A stretch of 64,000 bases of DNA from Pseudomonadota bacterium (GTDB lineage: Bacteria; Pseudomonadota; Alphaproteobacteria; Rhizobiales; Pleomorphomonadaceae): NCBI GenBank assembly GCA_023436885.1, contig JAEZHI010000041.1:132887-196886 (forward strand), read 5' to 3'. The position numbers and the translations under genes are program-made. Below the pieces are notes generated by a model, which did not search any database, was not told the origin of the DNA, and was given only the letters and a program-made list of their open reading frames with translations. The stretch's first letter is position 1, and each line of letters opens with the position of its first letter. This document shows positions 8,431-18,047 of the stretch, one piece after another.

Positions 8431-8509
8431 GATTCCCGACCCGAGCTTGCTATGATTGTGAGGTCTTAGGCCAGATCATGCGGTGGGTGCAACCATTCCC
8501 TCCGAAAGA

Positions 8510-9322
8510 CTACTGAGCTTCGCCGCTACCCGACAACAGACGTGCCGAACCCCAGAGTGCCGTCCGAAAGGCATCGTCGAAGCTGACGCCGCGCACCGAC
8601 CAGCGGTGTACCGTTCCGCCCTCTTCCAGCGCCCAGTCGACCACCCAGCCGAGATCGGCATCGCTCCAGACGAGACGACCGACCAGCGGCAGATCGCCGC
8701 CCGCTGCCTCGGCCGCCGCCTTGAGGGCCTCGGATGATGGATCGAGCTGAGCAGCATCGAGGTTGAGCGCCGCTGTTTCAGGCGGGAACACCACATCGAG
8801 GGCGATCAGGTTCGAGGCATTGGCAAAAGACTGGCGCATGGCGAGATCGCGCTGATTGTTAGCCGCCACCGTGTAACGCGTCGCCGGCTTCTGCACGTCG
8901 AGGAACACCGCGATCACCGGCCGGCGCATCAGCCATGGCTTGCCGCCGAGATCGCCGATCAGCTTGTCGAGCGGCGCCGTCTTGAAGCGGCAGGTGAGAT
9001 TATGGGGCCGGTCGTAGGTGCCCTGCTCGTCATGAACCGGCCGGCCTTCCAGGCGATCGCGATAGGAATAGGCCGCGACATAATCGGCCGCCCTCACCAT
9101 CGCCGCCTTGGCCTCCGGTTTGGCGGCCAGCGTGGCATCGCCGGTGACGCGCGTCAGCACCCGTTCGAGACAGATGCCGAAGCCGGTCAGGCGGTTGGCC
9201 TCGCCCTGGCCGCTGACCACCACCTGCGATGTATAGATGTCGCTCGGCTCGAAAGCCGATGCGGGGCTGGCAAGGATTGCCAGAAGCAGCAAAGCCGGCG
9301 GAAACAAGTGAATGCGTCGCAT
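8510..9322 (-). CDS. DUF2066 domain secreted protein
   Basis: A 270-residue protein with an N-terminal signal peptide (LFPPALLLLAILASPASAFEP). The body matches DUF2066: SQVVVSGQGEANRLTGFGICLERVLTRVTGD near the front is characteristic, and the WSVRGVSFDDAF block is near the end. The family's role is not known; it is common in alphaproteobacteria and likely periplasmic. The start at 9322 is backed by GAGGGGAACC just upstream. The gene is followed by the thioesterase gene on the same strand. Confidence 0.85.
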   Translation of the reverse strand: MRRIHLFPPALLLLAILASPASAFEPSDIYTSQVVVSGQGEANRLTGFGICLERVLTRVTGDATLAAKPEAKAAMVRAADYVAAYSYRDRLEGRPVHDEQGTYDRPHNLTCRFKTAPLDKLIGDLGGKPWLMRRPVIAVFLDVQKPATRYTVAANNQRDLAMRQSFANASNLIALDVVFPPETAALNLDAAQLDPSSEALKAAAEAAGGDLPLVGRLVWSDADLGWVVDWALEEGGTVHRWSVRGVSFDDAFRTALWGSARLLSGSGEAQ

Positions 9323-9401
9323 GGTTCCCCTCGCTATGGTGAGCTGAGACACTGTCAAAGACGCAACACGGACACTAAGTAACCCCATAAGAGGTTACAC
9401 G

Positions 9402-10076
9402 ATGCGACAGGATCGATCAATGGACGAAGTACCAGCCTATTTCTCCGAGCTGGGGCGACTCAGGATGCTGGGTGGCGACGCGGCGCTCGACTTTGCCAAC
9501 ACCCGCCATTGGCGCGACGGCCGTGAGATCGATTTTCTCACCGGCTACAGGTCCTTGATCGATTGGGCTGTTGTCGCCGGCCTGCTCTCTCAAGGTGAGC
9601 ATGACCGCCTTGACGACGCCGAAAGTCTCATGCCACTGCAGGCTGCCGACGTATTCTCGGCCGCCGTCAGGCTGAGGGATATCTGGAAGATCTACCTCGG
9701 CGAAGCAACACGCACCGAGTTGCCGACCGCGCCTCTCGATCAACCCCTCGAAGCGCTACGTCGCATGGTCACCGCGGCGTTGGGCCCGCCGGAGCTGGCC
9801 ATCGCCGGGCTTCAGGCGGAAACGCTGGCCGGTGCCGACATGGCACTGCCGCTTGCCCGCGCAGCCCTCGCCATCGGCGCGTTCCTGGCCCTGCCGCACG
9901 CTGGCACGCTGCGCATGTGCGAGGCCGACCCTTGCGGCGGCGTCTTCCTCGACACCAGCCGCTCGCAGAAGCGCCGCTGGTGCGCCATGGATTCATGCGG
10001 CAATCGCGTCAAGGCCCAGCGCCACCGGCTGCGTCTGAAGGCCGAGGCGGTCGAGCCGGAAAAGAGCAAGGCATAG
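9402..10076 (+). CDS. CGNR zinc-finger (ABATE) putative regulator
   Basis: A 224-residue protein with an N-terminal ABATE-type stress-response domain (GGDAALDFANTRHWRDG near residue 25) and a C-terminal CGNR zinc finger of the form CEADPCGGVFLD, then RRWCAMDSCGNRVKAQRHR. Four cysteines are present in the finger. These proteins are thought to be transcription regulators. AGAGG precedes the ATG by about seven bases. The gene diverges from the DUF2066 gene (80 bases) and converges on the binding-protein gene. Confidence 0.88.
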   Translation: MRQDRSMDEVPAYFSELGRLRMLGGDAALDFANTRHWRDGREIDFLTGYRSLIDWAVVAGLLSQGEHDRLDDAESLMPLQAADVFSAAVRLRDIWKIYLGEATRTELPTAPLDQPLEALRRMVTAALGPPELAIAGLQAETLAGADMALPLARAALAIGAFLALPHAGTLRMCEADPCGGVFLDTSRSQKRRWCAMDSCGNRVKAQRHRLRLKAEAVEPEKSKA

Positions 10077-10115
10077 CGGTGGGCCGCCCCCGACTCCCGC
10101 GCTGCCACAAGGACG

Positions 10116-11144
10116 TTAGTCAAGGAACGGCGCAACGAGCGCGCCGCCGCGCTCCGGCAGCGCGTTGAGGCCAGCCGGCAGATCGAGCGGCGATTTGGCC
10201 CCGAGGTTGCGATCGATCAACGCGCCATAGCTTCCAAAGGCATCGATCAATCGCTTTTGCCAGTCGGCATCGAGACCATCGTCGGTCAGCGGCACCGGCA
10301 AGGCCGAAACGCCGCCGACAGTCCAGCGGTTCGATGGCCTGTCTCCGGCCATCAGCGTATGGACCGTCCAGGCGACGATTGACGTCCACGCGCCGTCGTC
10401 GAGGCTGGTGGCCGAGAGAATTGGGTAGGCCTCCAACGCGTCCGGAAGGATGACGCTCTTGAGCCCGTTGGCACCACCCTCGAGCGCCATCATGGCGAGC
10501 GCCGTGCGTTCACCGGCAATGGCGTGGCAGGACTGGGCGTCATAGGCGTCCAGCATCTCGCCTTCCTCGGTATAGGGATGCGGGCGCCAGTCCGTCTTCG
10601 TGGCTTCGAAATAAGCCGACAACAGGCGCTCGGCCGACGATCCCGTCATGAAGCAGATGCCCTTGCCGGCATCGACGTCAGCGAGATGGCGAGCACCATC
10701 GGCAGCCGGCACCATCACGGCAACGCTTTCGATGAACATTGCCGGTCCTGGAACCATCTTGCCGATAACGCCGGCCGCATGCATTTCACTGGCAGTCAGG
10801 AAGGCGACGTCATCCTCTCCTGCGCTCAGGGCCGCCAGATCGTCGGCTTCGTCGTAACTGTGGAAGGCGATCTTGTCGGGTGAGCCGAGGACAGCGTCCG
10901 CCATCGCCCGACAGAGATCGACGGCCAATCCATGCCAGGGGGTCGTGGTCGGCTCCTGACCAGCCTGATCGGCGCTGGCGGCTTGCACTTCACCGTAGTC
11001 GACGGCAATACCCGGCCGCTCGAAGCTGCCGCAATGGACGACACCGGCGGCGCGAATGCGGTCGAGTATCGGACCGGCATCAGCCGGTACAAGGCCCATG
11101 GCAAGCGCCAGCACGGAGAACAAAATCAGGCAGATCGAGCGCAC
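10116..11144 (-). CDS. Amino-acid-type periplasmic solute-binding protein
   Basis: A 342-residue protein starting at a GTG, with a signal peptide (SICLILFSVLALAMGLVPADAG). The fold is that of SBP family 3: ILDRIRAAGVVHCGSFERPG at the front, then GLAVDLCRAMADAVLGSPDKIAFHSYD, as in the general L-amino-acid binding proteins (AapJ-like). No permease or ATPase gene is adjacent, so it is an orphan binding protein. It lies 63 bases downstream of the phosphoesterase gene on the same strand, so a joint transcript is likely. A sensing or scavenging role coupled to that enzyme is a guess. Confidence 0.78.
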   Translation of the reverse strand: MRSICLILFSVLALAMGLVPADAGPILDRIRAAGVVHCGSFERPGIAVDYGEVQAASADQAGQEPTTTPWHGLAVDLCRAMADAVLGSPDKIAFHSYDEADDLAALSAGEDDVAFLTASEMHAAGVIGKMVPGPAMFIESVAVMVPAADGARHLADVDAGKGICFMTGSSAERLLSAYFEATKTDWRPHPYTEEGEMLDAYDAQSCHAIAGERTALAMMALEGGANGLKSVILPDALEAYPILSATSLDDGAWTSIVAWTVHTLMAGDRPSNRWTVGGVSALPVPLTDDGLDADWQKRLIDAFGSYGALIDRNLGAKSPLDLPAGLNALPERGGALVAPFLD

Positions 11145-11207
11145 ATTAGGGTCTCGTCGGCGGGTTGTCGGTCGCTGGCGGTGGCATCGTCCGCGACCAG
11201 TAAGCCG

Positions 11208-13466
11208 TCAGTTGCGCGCGGGCAGCGTGCCCGGCAGGGCGTTGAACTTGGCGACGGCGATCGTCTTGTCTCCAACGTTGACCGCCGCCGGGATCTCGTT
11301 GCCGATCCCCTGCACTTGGTCCTCAGGCGTGATGCCGATCGCCTTGCAGGCATTCAAGCCATAATGCGGCAGGCTGTCGATCACCGTTTCAGGTGTGATG
11401 GCGAAGCTCGCCGGCAGCGGATCGGCCTCGCCCTTCAAACGCTTGGGCGAGAAGCCGGACAGCAGGCTGTCGGTGATCGGCGACGGCGTATCGCGCGGGC
11501 CGAGATACTTCTGCTCGAAACCGGCCGGACCAAACTTGTTGAATTCCGGCGAGTTGCCCTTCTTGAGGGCGTCAGCCTCGTCGGGCAGCGACGACAGCGC
11601 CGGCTCGTTGAAGATGGCGTTGATCGTCTCGATGACCGAGTTGTGGTCGCCTTCGGCGTGCGACACCACGTGAGTGCGGGCATAGGGAGAGATCAGCGTC
11701 AGCGGAATGCGAACGCCACGGGCGATCGGCAAGCCGTCCGGACCGTAGGACAGGACGCGCGGAGCGACGTGATCGTAGAAGCCGTCGGACTCATCGTAGG
11801 TGATGACGATTGCGCTCTCGGCCCAAAGCTTCGGGTTGCTGGCGACGGCGTTGACGATCTTCGCCATCGTCGACTCGGTGATCTGATGGTCGGTATAGCC
11901 CGGATGATCGTCGTCGCCATTCTTGGCCGCCGACACCTTGGCGACGTCGCCGGCCGAAAGATCTGCATTGAGGCCGACCATCGAATGCTGGCCGATCTGG
12001 TTCTGGAAGCCGCCACGGATGTAGAACACGCCGCCGTCGGGCAGCTTGTTCTCGGCGGTGTCGGTGAAGAAATCGGTCAGGCTGCGCATGTTGGCGGCAG
12101 CGGCCGGCGTATTGGCGAGATAGCCGAAATAGGCCGGACCGTTGTGGTGCAGCACATAGCCGTTGTGCGAGGCAGCGCCATTGCCGGTCACCGCGGTGCC
12201 CGAAGCCGCGCCGGCAAGGCCATCGGCGTCGGTTGCCTCGAGGCCATAGCCCTCCTGATACCAGCGCCAGCTGACCGGCATATGGTTCAGCTTGGCAAGA
12301 TAGGCGAGATCCTTCTGGATATCGGCAAGATCGGTCTTATTCGGGCTGAGGTTGCCGGCAAGCACTTTGCCCGCCGAGCCACCCATCAGCGTCAGCGGCA
12401 CGGTCGCGTAAGTCTGGTTGATTTCGACCTGCGCATCGGCGCGCGAGTCGGTTGGGCTCGACGGCTGACGCGCCTCGCCGGTGGTCGGATCGATCTGCGA
12501 GCTGTAGTAGGGCTGCGGGTCGTTGAACACAGGGACGCCATAGGTGCTGCCCTGCTTGTAGGGCACGCCCTTGAACACGCCTTCCGAAACAGTGCCGGCC
12601 GGATAAGCGGCCGCCTTGTCGGTGTCGTTGCCGTTCGGGCCGTGCTTGACCCATTGGGTTTCGCCAGCCTGGCCGGCGATCATGGCGATGGCGTTCGGCG
12701 TCGACGGCGTATCCTCGGTGGCGAAGATGTTGTCGAACAGCGCGAAGTGGCTGGCCCAGTTCCAGGCGAACGGCGTCGTCTCGCAGTCGGTATGGCTCAT
12801 GACGAGACGCGAGAACTGCACCGCCTGAGAAATAGTGGCGGGCGCGTTGGCAACGGCCGGCTGCGAATGCTTGTTGAACTCGTCCTGGGCAAACCGATCC
12901 ATCTTGGCGACATTGTCGGCGCCAACATCGATCTTGAGGGCTAAGCCAGTCCACAGCGACTGCTTGCCGTCGATGGTGGCGAAGCTGCCGTGGCTGTGAT
13001 CGACACTGTCGACGGCCGTCGAACCGTCCTTGAGGCCCAGCCGAAACGGCTTCACCGCGTAGGCAATGCCATCGGCCTTGTCGACGACCTGCTGGGTGAA
13101 TCCGGCCGTCTGATCGGCGGCGCGCACCTTGTCGGCACCGTTTTCGTAACCGTCCGAATAGAGACCGTTGGCGCCGGGAAACGTGCCGAATTCGTTGTCG
13201 AAGGAACGGTTCTCGTTGAAGATCACGAAGACATACTTGATCTTCTTGCGTAGTAGCTTCGCGATCTGATCGTCGCTGAGCTTAGGCTCACTGGCCGGAT
13301 CGACGTAATATTTGGCGATGTCGCCGGTCGGATTGGGTTGGGCCGTCACCCCCGTCAACCCAGAAGCGGAGGCCTGCACCGGCACCATTTGGGCGACCAG
13401 GGCAAGTGCGACGAAGCTCTTGAGCCAACTGGCATTCCGACGACAAATGTTGCTGGATTTCGTCAT
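11208..13466 (-). CDS. Secreted phosphoesterase family protein (phospholipase C / acid phosphatase type)
   Basis: A 752-residue protein with a signal peptide (FVALALVAQMVPVQASA) and the PF04185 phosphoesterase domain. The motif VIFNENRSFDNEFGTFPG holds the nucleophile region, and ITYDESDGFYDHVAPR and SHAEGDHNSVIETI carry metal ligands. This family includes AcpA-type acid phosphatases and phospholipase C enzymes. I placed the start at 13466, preceded by GGAGG, rather than the ATG at 13499. It is long for AcpA-type enzymes because of large insertions between about residues 330 and 450. The substrate (phospholipid or phosphate ester) is not resolvable. Confidence 0.87.
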   Translation of the reverse strand: MTKSSNICRRNASWLKSFVALALVAQMVPVQASASGLTGVTAQPNPTGDIAKYYVDPASEPKLSDDQIAKLLRKKIKYVFVIFNENRSFDNEFGTFPGANGLYSDGYENGADKVRAADQTAGFTQQVVDKADGIAYAVKPFRLGLKDGSTAVDSVDHSHGSFATIDGKQSLWTGLALKIDVGADNVAKMDRFAQDEFNKHSQPAVANAPATISQAVQFSRLVMSHTDCETTPFAWNWASHFALFDNIFATEDTPSTPNAIAMIAGQAGETQWVKHGPNGNDTDKAAAYPAGTVSEGVFKGVPYKQGSTYGVPVFNDPQPYYSSQIDPTTGEARQPSSPTDSRADAQVEINQTYATVPLTLMGGSAGKVLAGNLSPNKTDLADIQKDLAYLAKLNHMPVSWRWYQEGYGLEATDADGLAGAASGTAVTGNGAASHNGYVLHHNGPAYFGYLANTPAAAANMRSLTDFFTDTAENKLPDGGVFYIRGGFQNQIGQHSMVGLNADLSAGDVAKVSAAKNGDDDHPGYTDHQITESTMAKIVNAVASNPKLWAESAIVITYDESDGFYDHVAPRVLSYGPDGLPIARGVRIPLTLISPYARTHVVSHAEGDHNSVIETINAIFNEPALSSLPDEADALKKGNSPEFNKFGPAGFEQKYLGPRDTPSPITDSLLSGFSPKRLKGEADPLPASFAITPETVIDSLPHYGLNACKAIGITPEDQVQGIGNEIPAAVNVGDKTIAVAKFNALPGTLPARN

Positions 13467-13967
13467 GACCCCGCCTCCACAGCTGAGCAATTCCGGCAAA
13501 GGAATTATGACGAGCCAAAGTATCTGTCCAGTTCATAAATGTGTCACACGCGGATAAACCGCGATATAAAGAAATAATAAAATGTATATACACCCCAACA
13601 GACGACACGCATCAAGCCACAAAGCCGACACGCCACCACAAACAACGGATATTTCTTCAGAGACACAATCGTAATGAAAAAATGATCTCGAAACCGGCAT
13701 CAACAACAACGACGAATTCCACAGGGGATAATCAACGCGTGCACAGGATTAGATGCCGTTAAGCTTAGCTCAATGCTATCCGCTTTGCGGCATCTTGTTT
13801 CGAGCGCGTGCTCCGACGAACCCCAACACCTGCTGAGCCCGCTTGAACAAGAGCGTCCGCCGCCCGGAAGCCGACCCAACCGACGTACAAATCCGCCGCA
13901 AACGGCCAAAGCGTCTGCAACGTCCCTAGCGCCCAAGATCAGGGCAGACGACAGGATCGGACGGCAG
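13467..13967. other. Non-coding stretch upstream of the phosphoesterase gene
   Basis: About 500 bases. The part at 13545-13700 is clearly AT-richer than its surroundings and probably holds the phosphoesterase promoter. The open frames here on both strands have atypical composition and no ribosome binding sites, so I call none. Phosphate-regulated control (a pho box) would be expected from the enzyme type, but I could not identify one convincingly. Confidence 0.45.
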
Positions 13968-14252
13968 TCAGTCGAAGACCGACTTGCCCAGCTGATCGAC
14001 AATCAGCCGGCCCTTCTCAAAGGCCATGTCCTTTGCGGTGTCGGCATCAGAGAACTTGTCAGCTCGGATGAAGCGGTGCTCGCGCGTGATGCCGTTTTCT
14101 TCCAGGCTGACCACGCCGCAGAGCTGCCACTGGCCACCATCCTTGAAGGGCGTCGCGGCGATCTTGAAGCCCTTGTACTCCTGCGTCTCGGCCGGCTTTT
14201 CCGCCGCCGGGGCGCTGTCACCAAGGCCGAACAGTTTTTTCAGGAACGACAT
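13968..14252 (-). CDS. HlyU family small protein
   Basis: A 94-residue protein beginning MSFLKKLFGLGD at 14252, with GGAGGAAGCTC directly upstream. The segment YKGFKIAATPFKDGGQWQL and the REHRFIRADKFSDADTA block match the PF10115 HlyU family. In Vibrio, the unrelated ArsR-type HlyU activates hemolysin, so the family name implies little about function here. The N-terminus is an amphipathic, membrane-seeking helix followed by a short Ala-rich linker. It is a monocistronic gene. Confidence 0.87.
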   Translation of the reverse strand: MSFLKKLFGLGDSAPAAEKPAETQEYKGFKIAATPFKDGGQWQLCGVVSLEENGITREHRFIRADKFSDADTAKDMAFEKGRLIVDQLGKSVFD

Positions 14253-14360
14253 GAGCTTCCTCCGATTTCGCTTACCCAGCAATAAGGCGGCGCGAGGACG
14301 AGGGCAAGGCGCACGGCCCGGCACATCCGTGGACTAACCAATCAGCGTAATTTGAACGTC

Positions 14361-16436
14361 ATGGAACGCTCTGTTAGGTTGCCGAGCCGCAATCAGGAGT
14401 CAGATCAGAAGCAAATGAGTTTTGGGAACCAACGGCCCGGACAGGCGCTGTTCCGCAACGATGTGCATGCACTGAGGGCGCTCGCCTCCGTCTTCGTTCT
14501 GATCTTCCACCTCAACCCCGATATATTGCCCGGCGGCTTCGCTGGGGTCGACATCTTCTACGTCATTTCCGGTTTCGTGATCTTCCGCGGGCTGTTCGCC
14601 GATGAGAAGCACCGTGGCGTAGTTGCCTTCTACCGCCGCCGCTTTTTCCGCATCTTCCCCAATATCATCGCCACTACCGCCGTGACGCTCGCCGTCGGCT
14701 TCGTGCTGATGACGCCCGACGAATTGTCGAGCCTCGGTGGCTCAGCGCTGGCCTCAGTGCTTTCGGTCTCCAACTTCTATTTCGCCGATCGTCTCGGCTA
14801 TTTCGCACCGGCCGTCACGGTCACACCGCTCATTCACTTCTGGTCGCTGGCCGTCGAGGAACAGTTCTACATCCTGACACCGCCGCTCCTTATGCTGTTT
14901 GCCTGGTGCCGGACCACGCGTCGCATCGTCATCGGCATTCTCACGATCGTCGCCCTGTCCTTTGCCGCCAATTGCCTGATGGTCTACGGTCTCAAGGACA
15001 CGACCAAAGCTTTCTATTTTCCCTTCACCCGCTTTTGGGAGATCGGGCTCGGCGTATTGCTGGCCGCCGTTGAGCCTTACGTCAGCCTCAGGCCTCTGGC
15101 ACGCCGTCTGGCGCTTGGCCTCAGTGTCGCCGGCTTCGTCGCGACTGGTTTCGCCCTGTCGGCGGAGCTTCCCTTCCCAGGGCTCGCAGCGCTATTACCG
15201 ACGCTGGCCGTGACGCTGTTCATTGTCGCCCGCGCCGATGCCGAGCCGAACGCCCTGCGGTTCTTCAAGCTCCGTCCCATCGTCCTCCTTGGCGATCTTT
15301 CCTACGCGCTCTACATCGCGCATTGGCCGATTATCGCCTTTTGGAACATCCTGCGTGGCACCGAAAAGACTTGGCAGGCCGAACTGGTTCTGCTCGCCCT
15401 CTGCCTTGCCGCCGCCGTTGCCCTGCGCCAGCTGGTCGAGCTGCCATTCATCCGGCTCGGCAGCCGACCGAGCGTGGCACGCCCGGCACTTGGTCTTGTC
15501 GGCGGCGTCGCCGCACTGACCCTCGTTGCCGTAGCCGCCGTGCTGACCAACGGTTTTCCGGTTCGCCTCAACACGGAGGCACGAGATCTGATCGCTCGCG
15601 TGAACGCCGCTCCTCACCATGGCGCGAGCTGCCGAACGCCTGGCATCGGTTATGTCGCGCCAACCAGTCATTTCGCGCTATGCGGTGCCGATACCCCACC
15701 ACGCTATCTGGTGGCCGGCGACTCTCACGCCGGCATGATAGCCGCCGAACTGAACGGACGTCTCGCCGAGCACGGCTTTTCAGGCCTGCTCTCCACCATG
15801 GCCGATTGCCAGATGTTGTTCGGCACCACGACGGCCAAGGCGAAAAACCAGACGCACTGTGCTGCTTTGCACGCCGATATACTGAAGGTAGTCCGACAAG
15901 AGAAAATCGACCTTGTCATCCTGGTCAACCGCTGGGCCAACATCGTCTCGCCCGTTCGCGCGCCTTATGACGGCGGCAAGCCCAAAGGCCTCTACGACGC
16001 GACAAAGGGCGAGCCGGTTACCTTCACCGAAGCGCTCGACCGGACAATCCGGGCGATTCGGGAAGCAGGCGCCGACGTGCTCATCGTTTCCCCGGTTCCG
16101 GAATTCAATTTCAACGTTACATCCGCGGTATTGCGGCAAGCCCAAATCGGCGTGCCCGCTCCCAAGGCACACCGGACCGAGGTCGATCTCCGCCAGTCCT
16201 ATGTCATGCCGGCCATGTTGGCCGCTCGCAAGGAAGACGGCGTCAGCGTCATCGATACCGACGACACGCTTTGCGACACCGCCACCTGCGCCTATGAACG
16301 CGATGGCCTGCCGCTATACGAAGACGCAAACCACCTGAACGCCATCGGCGCTGAGTTGGTGACCGCGCCGATCGCTGACGCAGCGAGAAAAATCCTCGAC
16401 AGGCGGGCAGCACTAAGCCCACTTGCCAATCCATAG
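14361..16436 (+). CDS. OafA/YrhL-type membrane acyltransferase with C-terminal SGNH domain
   Basis: About 691 residues. The start is uncertain: TTG 14352, ATG 14361 or ATG 14415. Residues about 30-360 form the acyltransferase-3 domain with ten or so membrane spans (RNDVHALRALASVFVLIFHL at the start, FYRRRFFRIFPNI after the second span). The C-terminal 280 residues are a periplasmic SGNH domain with GDSH in YLVAGDSHAGM and the D-x-x-H pair in EDANHLNAIG. Such enzymes O-acetylate surface polysaccharides such as O-antigen or peptidoglycan. A scrap of a second copy of the 3' end is found at 23771-23829. Confidence 0.9.
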   Translation: MERSVRLPSRNQESDQKQMSFGNQRPGQALFRNDVHALRALASVFVLIFHLNPDILPGGFAGVDIFYVISGFVIFRGLFADEKHRGVVAFYRRRFFRIFPNIIATTAVTLAVGFVLMTPDELSSLGGSALASVLSVSNFYFADRLGYFAPAVTVTPLIHFWSLAVEEQFYILTPPLLMLFAWCRTTRRIVIGILTIVALSFAANCLMVYGLKDTTKAFYFPFTRFWEIGLGVLLAAVEPYVSLRPLARRLALGLSVAGFVATGFALSAELPFPGLAALLPTLAVTLFIVARADAEPNALRFFKLRPIVLLGDLSYALYIAHWPIIAFWNILRGTEKTWQAELVLLALCLAAAVALRQLVELPFIRLGSRPSVARPALGLVGGVAALTLVAVAAVLTNGFPVRLNTEARDLIARVNAAPHHGASCRTPGIGYVAPTSHFALCGADTPPRYLVAGDSHAGMIAAELNGRLAEHGFSGLLSTMADCQMLFGTTTAKAKNQTHCAALHADILKVVRQEKIDLVILVNRWANIVSPVRAPYDGGKPKGLYDATKGEPVTFTEALDRTIRAIREAGADVLIVSPVPEFNFNVTSAVLRQAQIGVPAPKAHRTEVDLRQSYVMPAMLAARKEDGVSVIDTDDTLCDTATCAYERDGLPLYEDANHLNAIGAELVTAPIADAARKILDRRAALSPLANP

Positions 16437-16512
16437 CCGCCTCGGATGGTCGCGAGACAGGCTGCGATGTCGCGAAGATCGAAGTCTCACGACCAGCAAA
16501 AATTGCGAATCT

Positions 16513-17202
16513 TCATTTGGATCGACTACAGAGCGAAGCACGCTGTTGGCCTTTATCGCCTTGGCGATCAACGACCAAAGCATCGTCGGGCCGTCTGCAG
16601 AGAGCGATGGCCATGCCGATCAGGTCCACCACCGGAAGCAGTGTTTTGGGAATGATGGCGGGCTGGGCGGAGAGCAAGGCGCCGCCGAAGACGATGCGTT
16701 CGATGCCGGCCTGCCCTTGAAGGCTGCGAACTGCCACGGCGACCGCGTCCTGGTCGATCGACGCCGATGCGGTGGCGACGGGATAGATCGCGCCGATGGC
16801 TGCATCGATCCGGGCTTTGGCGGCATCGCGCCAAAGCTGTTCGGCCCAGAAGCGCGACGTCGTGACGATGCCGATCTTGCCCTCATCGGCGCGAGCCGCC
16901 TGAACACAGGCATCCCAGAGCGATATGACCGGAATTTCCAGCTGGCGCCGCGCCTCCGCGATAGCCAGATCACCAAAACAGCCGAGCAGGACGGCATCAT
17001 GGAGCCGAGCGAGTGCGGGCAGCTCGGCGGCAAGATTTGTCCGCGCCGCTCTGATCGTTTCCTCCGAACCGATGAAGGCCGGGCCCGTCGCCGCGGTCAC
17101 GGCTTCGAGTTCGTCGCCGGCGCCAAGACGGCCTTGAACCACGCCGGCAAGCTGATCGGTCAGCGCGGCATTGGTGTTCGGATTGAAGAGCAGAAGGCGC
17201 AT
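16513..17202 (-). CDS. Asp/Glu/hydantoin racemase superfamily protein
   Basis: A 229-residue protein beginning MRLLLFNPNTN, the signature start of hydantoin/allantoin racemases and related enzymes. The first catalytic cysteine is present in AVLLGCFGDLAIAEAR. Where the family normally has a second cysteine (GCAG-type motif near residue 175), this protein reads IVFGGALL, so the two-cysteine racemase mechanism looks incomplete. The start lies one base after the stop of the upstream GntR gene, so the two are translationally coupled. With a Liv-type importer and a PuuE-like gene nearby, a ureide or hydantoin substrate is an attractive inference. Confidence 0.82.
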   Translation of the reverse strand: MRLLLFNPNTNAALTDQLAGVVQGRLGAGDELEAVTAATGPAFIGSEETIRAARTNLAAELPALARLHDAVLLGCFGDLAIAEARRQLEIPVISLWDACVQAARADEGKIGIVTTSRFWAEQLWRDAAKARIDAAIGAIYPVATASASIDQDAVAVAVRSLQGQAGIERIVFGGALLSAQPAIIPKTLLPVVDLIGMAIALCRRPDDALVVDRQGDKGQQRASLCSRSK

Positions 17203-17203
17203 G

Positions 17204-17962
17204 TCAGCCGCCCTCGCCTTCCTCGTGCGACCGAGGGCCATGGGCGCCGACGCCGAGATCGGCGAAGATGGTCGCGAGATCCTGCGGCTCCTCATGTACG
17301 GCATCGAAGGCGAGGCGGTTCTCCATCGCGGCGAGATGGGCCTCCATCGCGGCCACAGCCCCTTCGCGGTCGCGTGCCAGGATGCGGCCCACGATGTCGG
17401 GATGCGCATCCGGTGAGCAATCGTCGGCGCCGCCATGCTGTTCGAAGGTGGCGATGATGAGCGAAGTGCGAAGCACCAGTTCATCCACGAAGCGCGCAAG
17501 AACGGCATTGCCCGAAAGCTGCGCGATGAGGCCATGGAATTCTCCGGTGAGGGTCAGTGTGCTCCAGCGATCCTGCTCGTCATGCGCATGTTCGCGCCCG
17601 ATATGGTGCTGAAGCGCCTCAACCATCGTCTCGTCAAGGCGATCGATCAGTTGCAGGACGGCCTGCTTCTCGAGCACGCGGCGGGTGGCGAAGATCTGCT
17701 TCGCCTCGTCCACGCTCGGCTGCGCCACATAGGCGCCGCGATTGGGATAGAGGCGGATGATGTTGCGCGCGCCGAGATATTCGAAGACCTGCCGGATATG
17801 GATCCGATTGCTGTCGAAGGCCTCGACGAGCTGATCCGCGACGAGTTTCGTTCCGGGCTTGATCCGCTTGAGACTGATCGCCTTCAACAAGCCGCGAACG
17901 ACCGGATCATCATCCATCGGGAGCGCCGGCGGCGCTTCGAGCGGTCTCTTCTTGCGGGGCAT
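17204..17962 (-). CDS. GntR family regulator (FadR/FCD subgroup)
   Basis: A 252-residue protein with a GntR winged HTH in the first 80 residues (KPGTKLVADQLVEAFDSN, then FEYLGARNIIRLYPNRGAYVAQ) and an all-helical FCD ligand-binding domain behind it (FATRRVLEKQAVLQLI, then LTGEFHGLIAQLSGN with metal-ligand histidines). It is divergent from the Liv-type importer genes, with two strong palindromes at 18048-18088 in the 201-base gap. It likely controls both directions. The ligand is unknown. Confidence 0.9.
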   Translation of the reverse strand: MPRKKRPLEAPPALPMDDDPVVRGLLKAISLKRIKPGTKLVADQLVEAFDSNRIHIRQVFEYLGARNIIRLYPNRGAYVAQPSVDEAKQIFATRRVLEKQAVLQLIDRLDETMVEALQHHIGREHAHDEQDRWSTLTLTGEFHGLIAQLSGNAVLARFVDELVLRTSLIIATFEQHGGADDCSPDAHPDIVGRILARDREGAVAAMEAHLAAMENRLAFDAVHEEPQDLATIFADLGVGAHGPRSHEEGEGG

Positions 17963-18047
17963 TTCCCATCCTGTCTCAAATGGATTGCCGGCACCATAAA
18001 AGGGCCCGTGCCCATTTGGAAGTCACTTCTGGCTGAAATTCTAAGCA

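Noticed and set aside
10932..12944. 670-residue open frame on the + strand
   Set aside because: It is antisense to the binding-protein and phosphoesterase genes, has no ribosome binding site and an Arg/Gly/Val-rich composition typical of GC-rich shadow frames.
13773..14285. 170-residue + strand protein
   Set aside because: It is antisense to the HlyU gene, which has a good ribosome binding site and family match.
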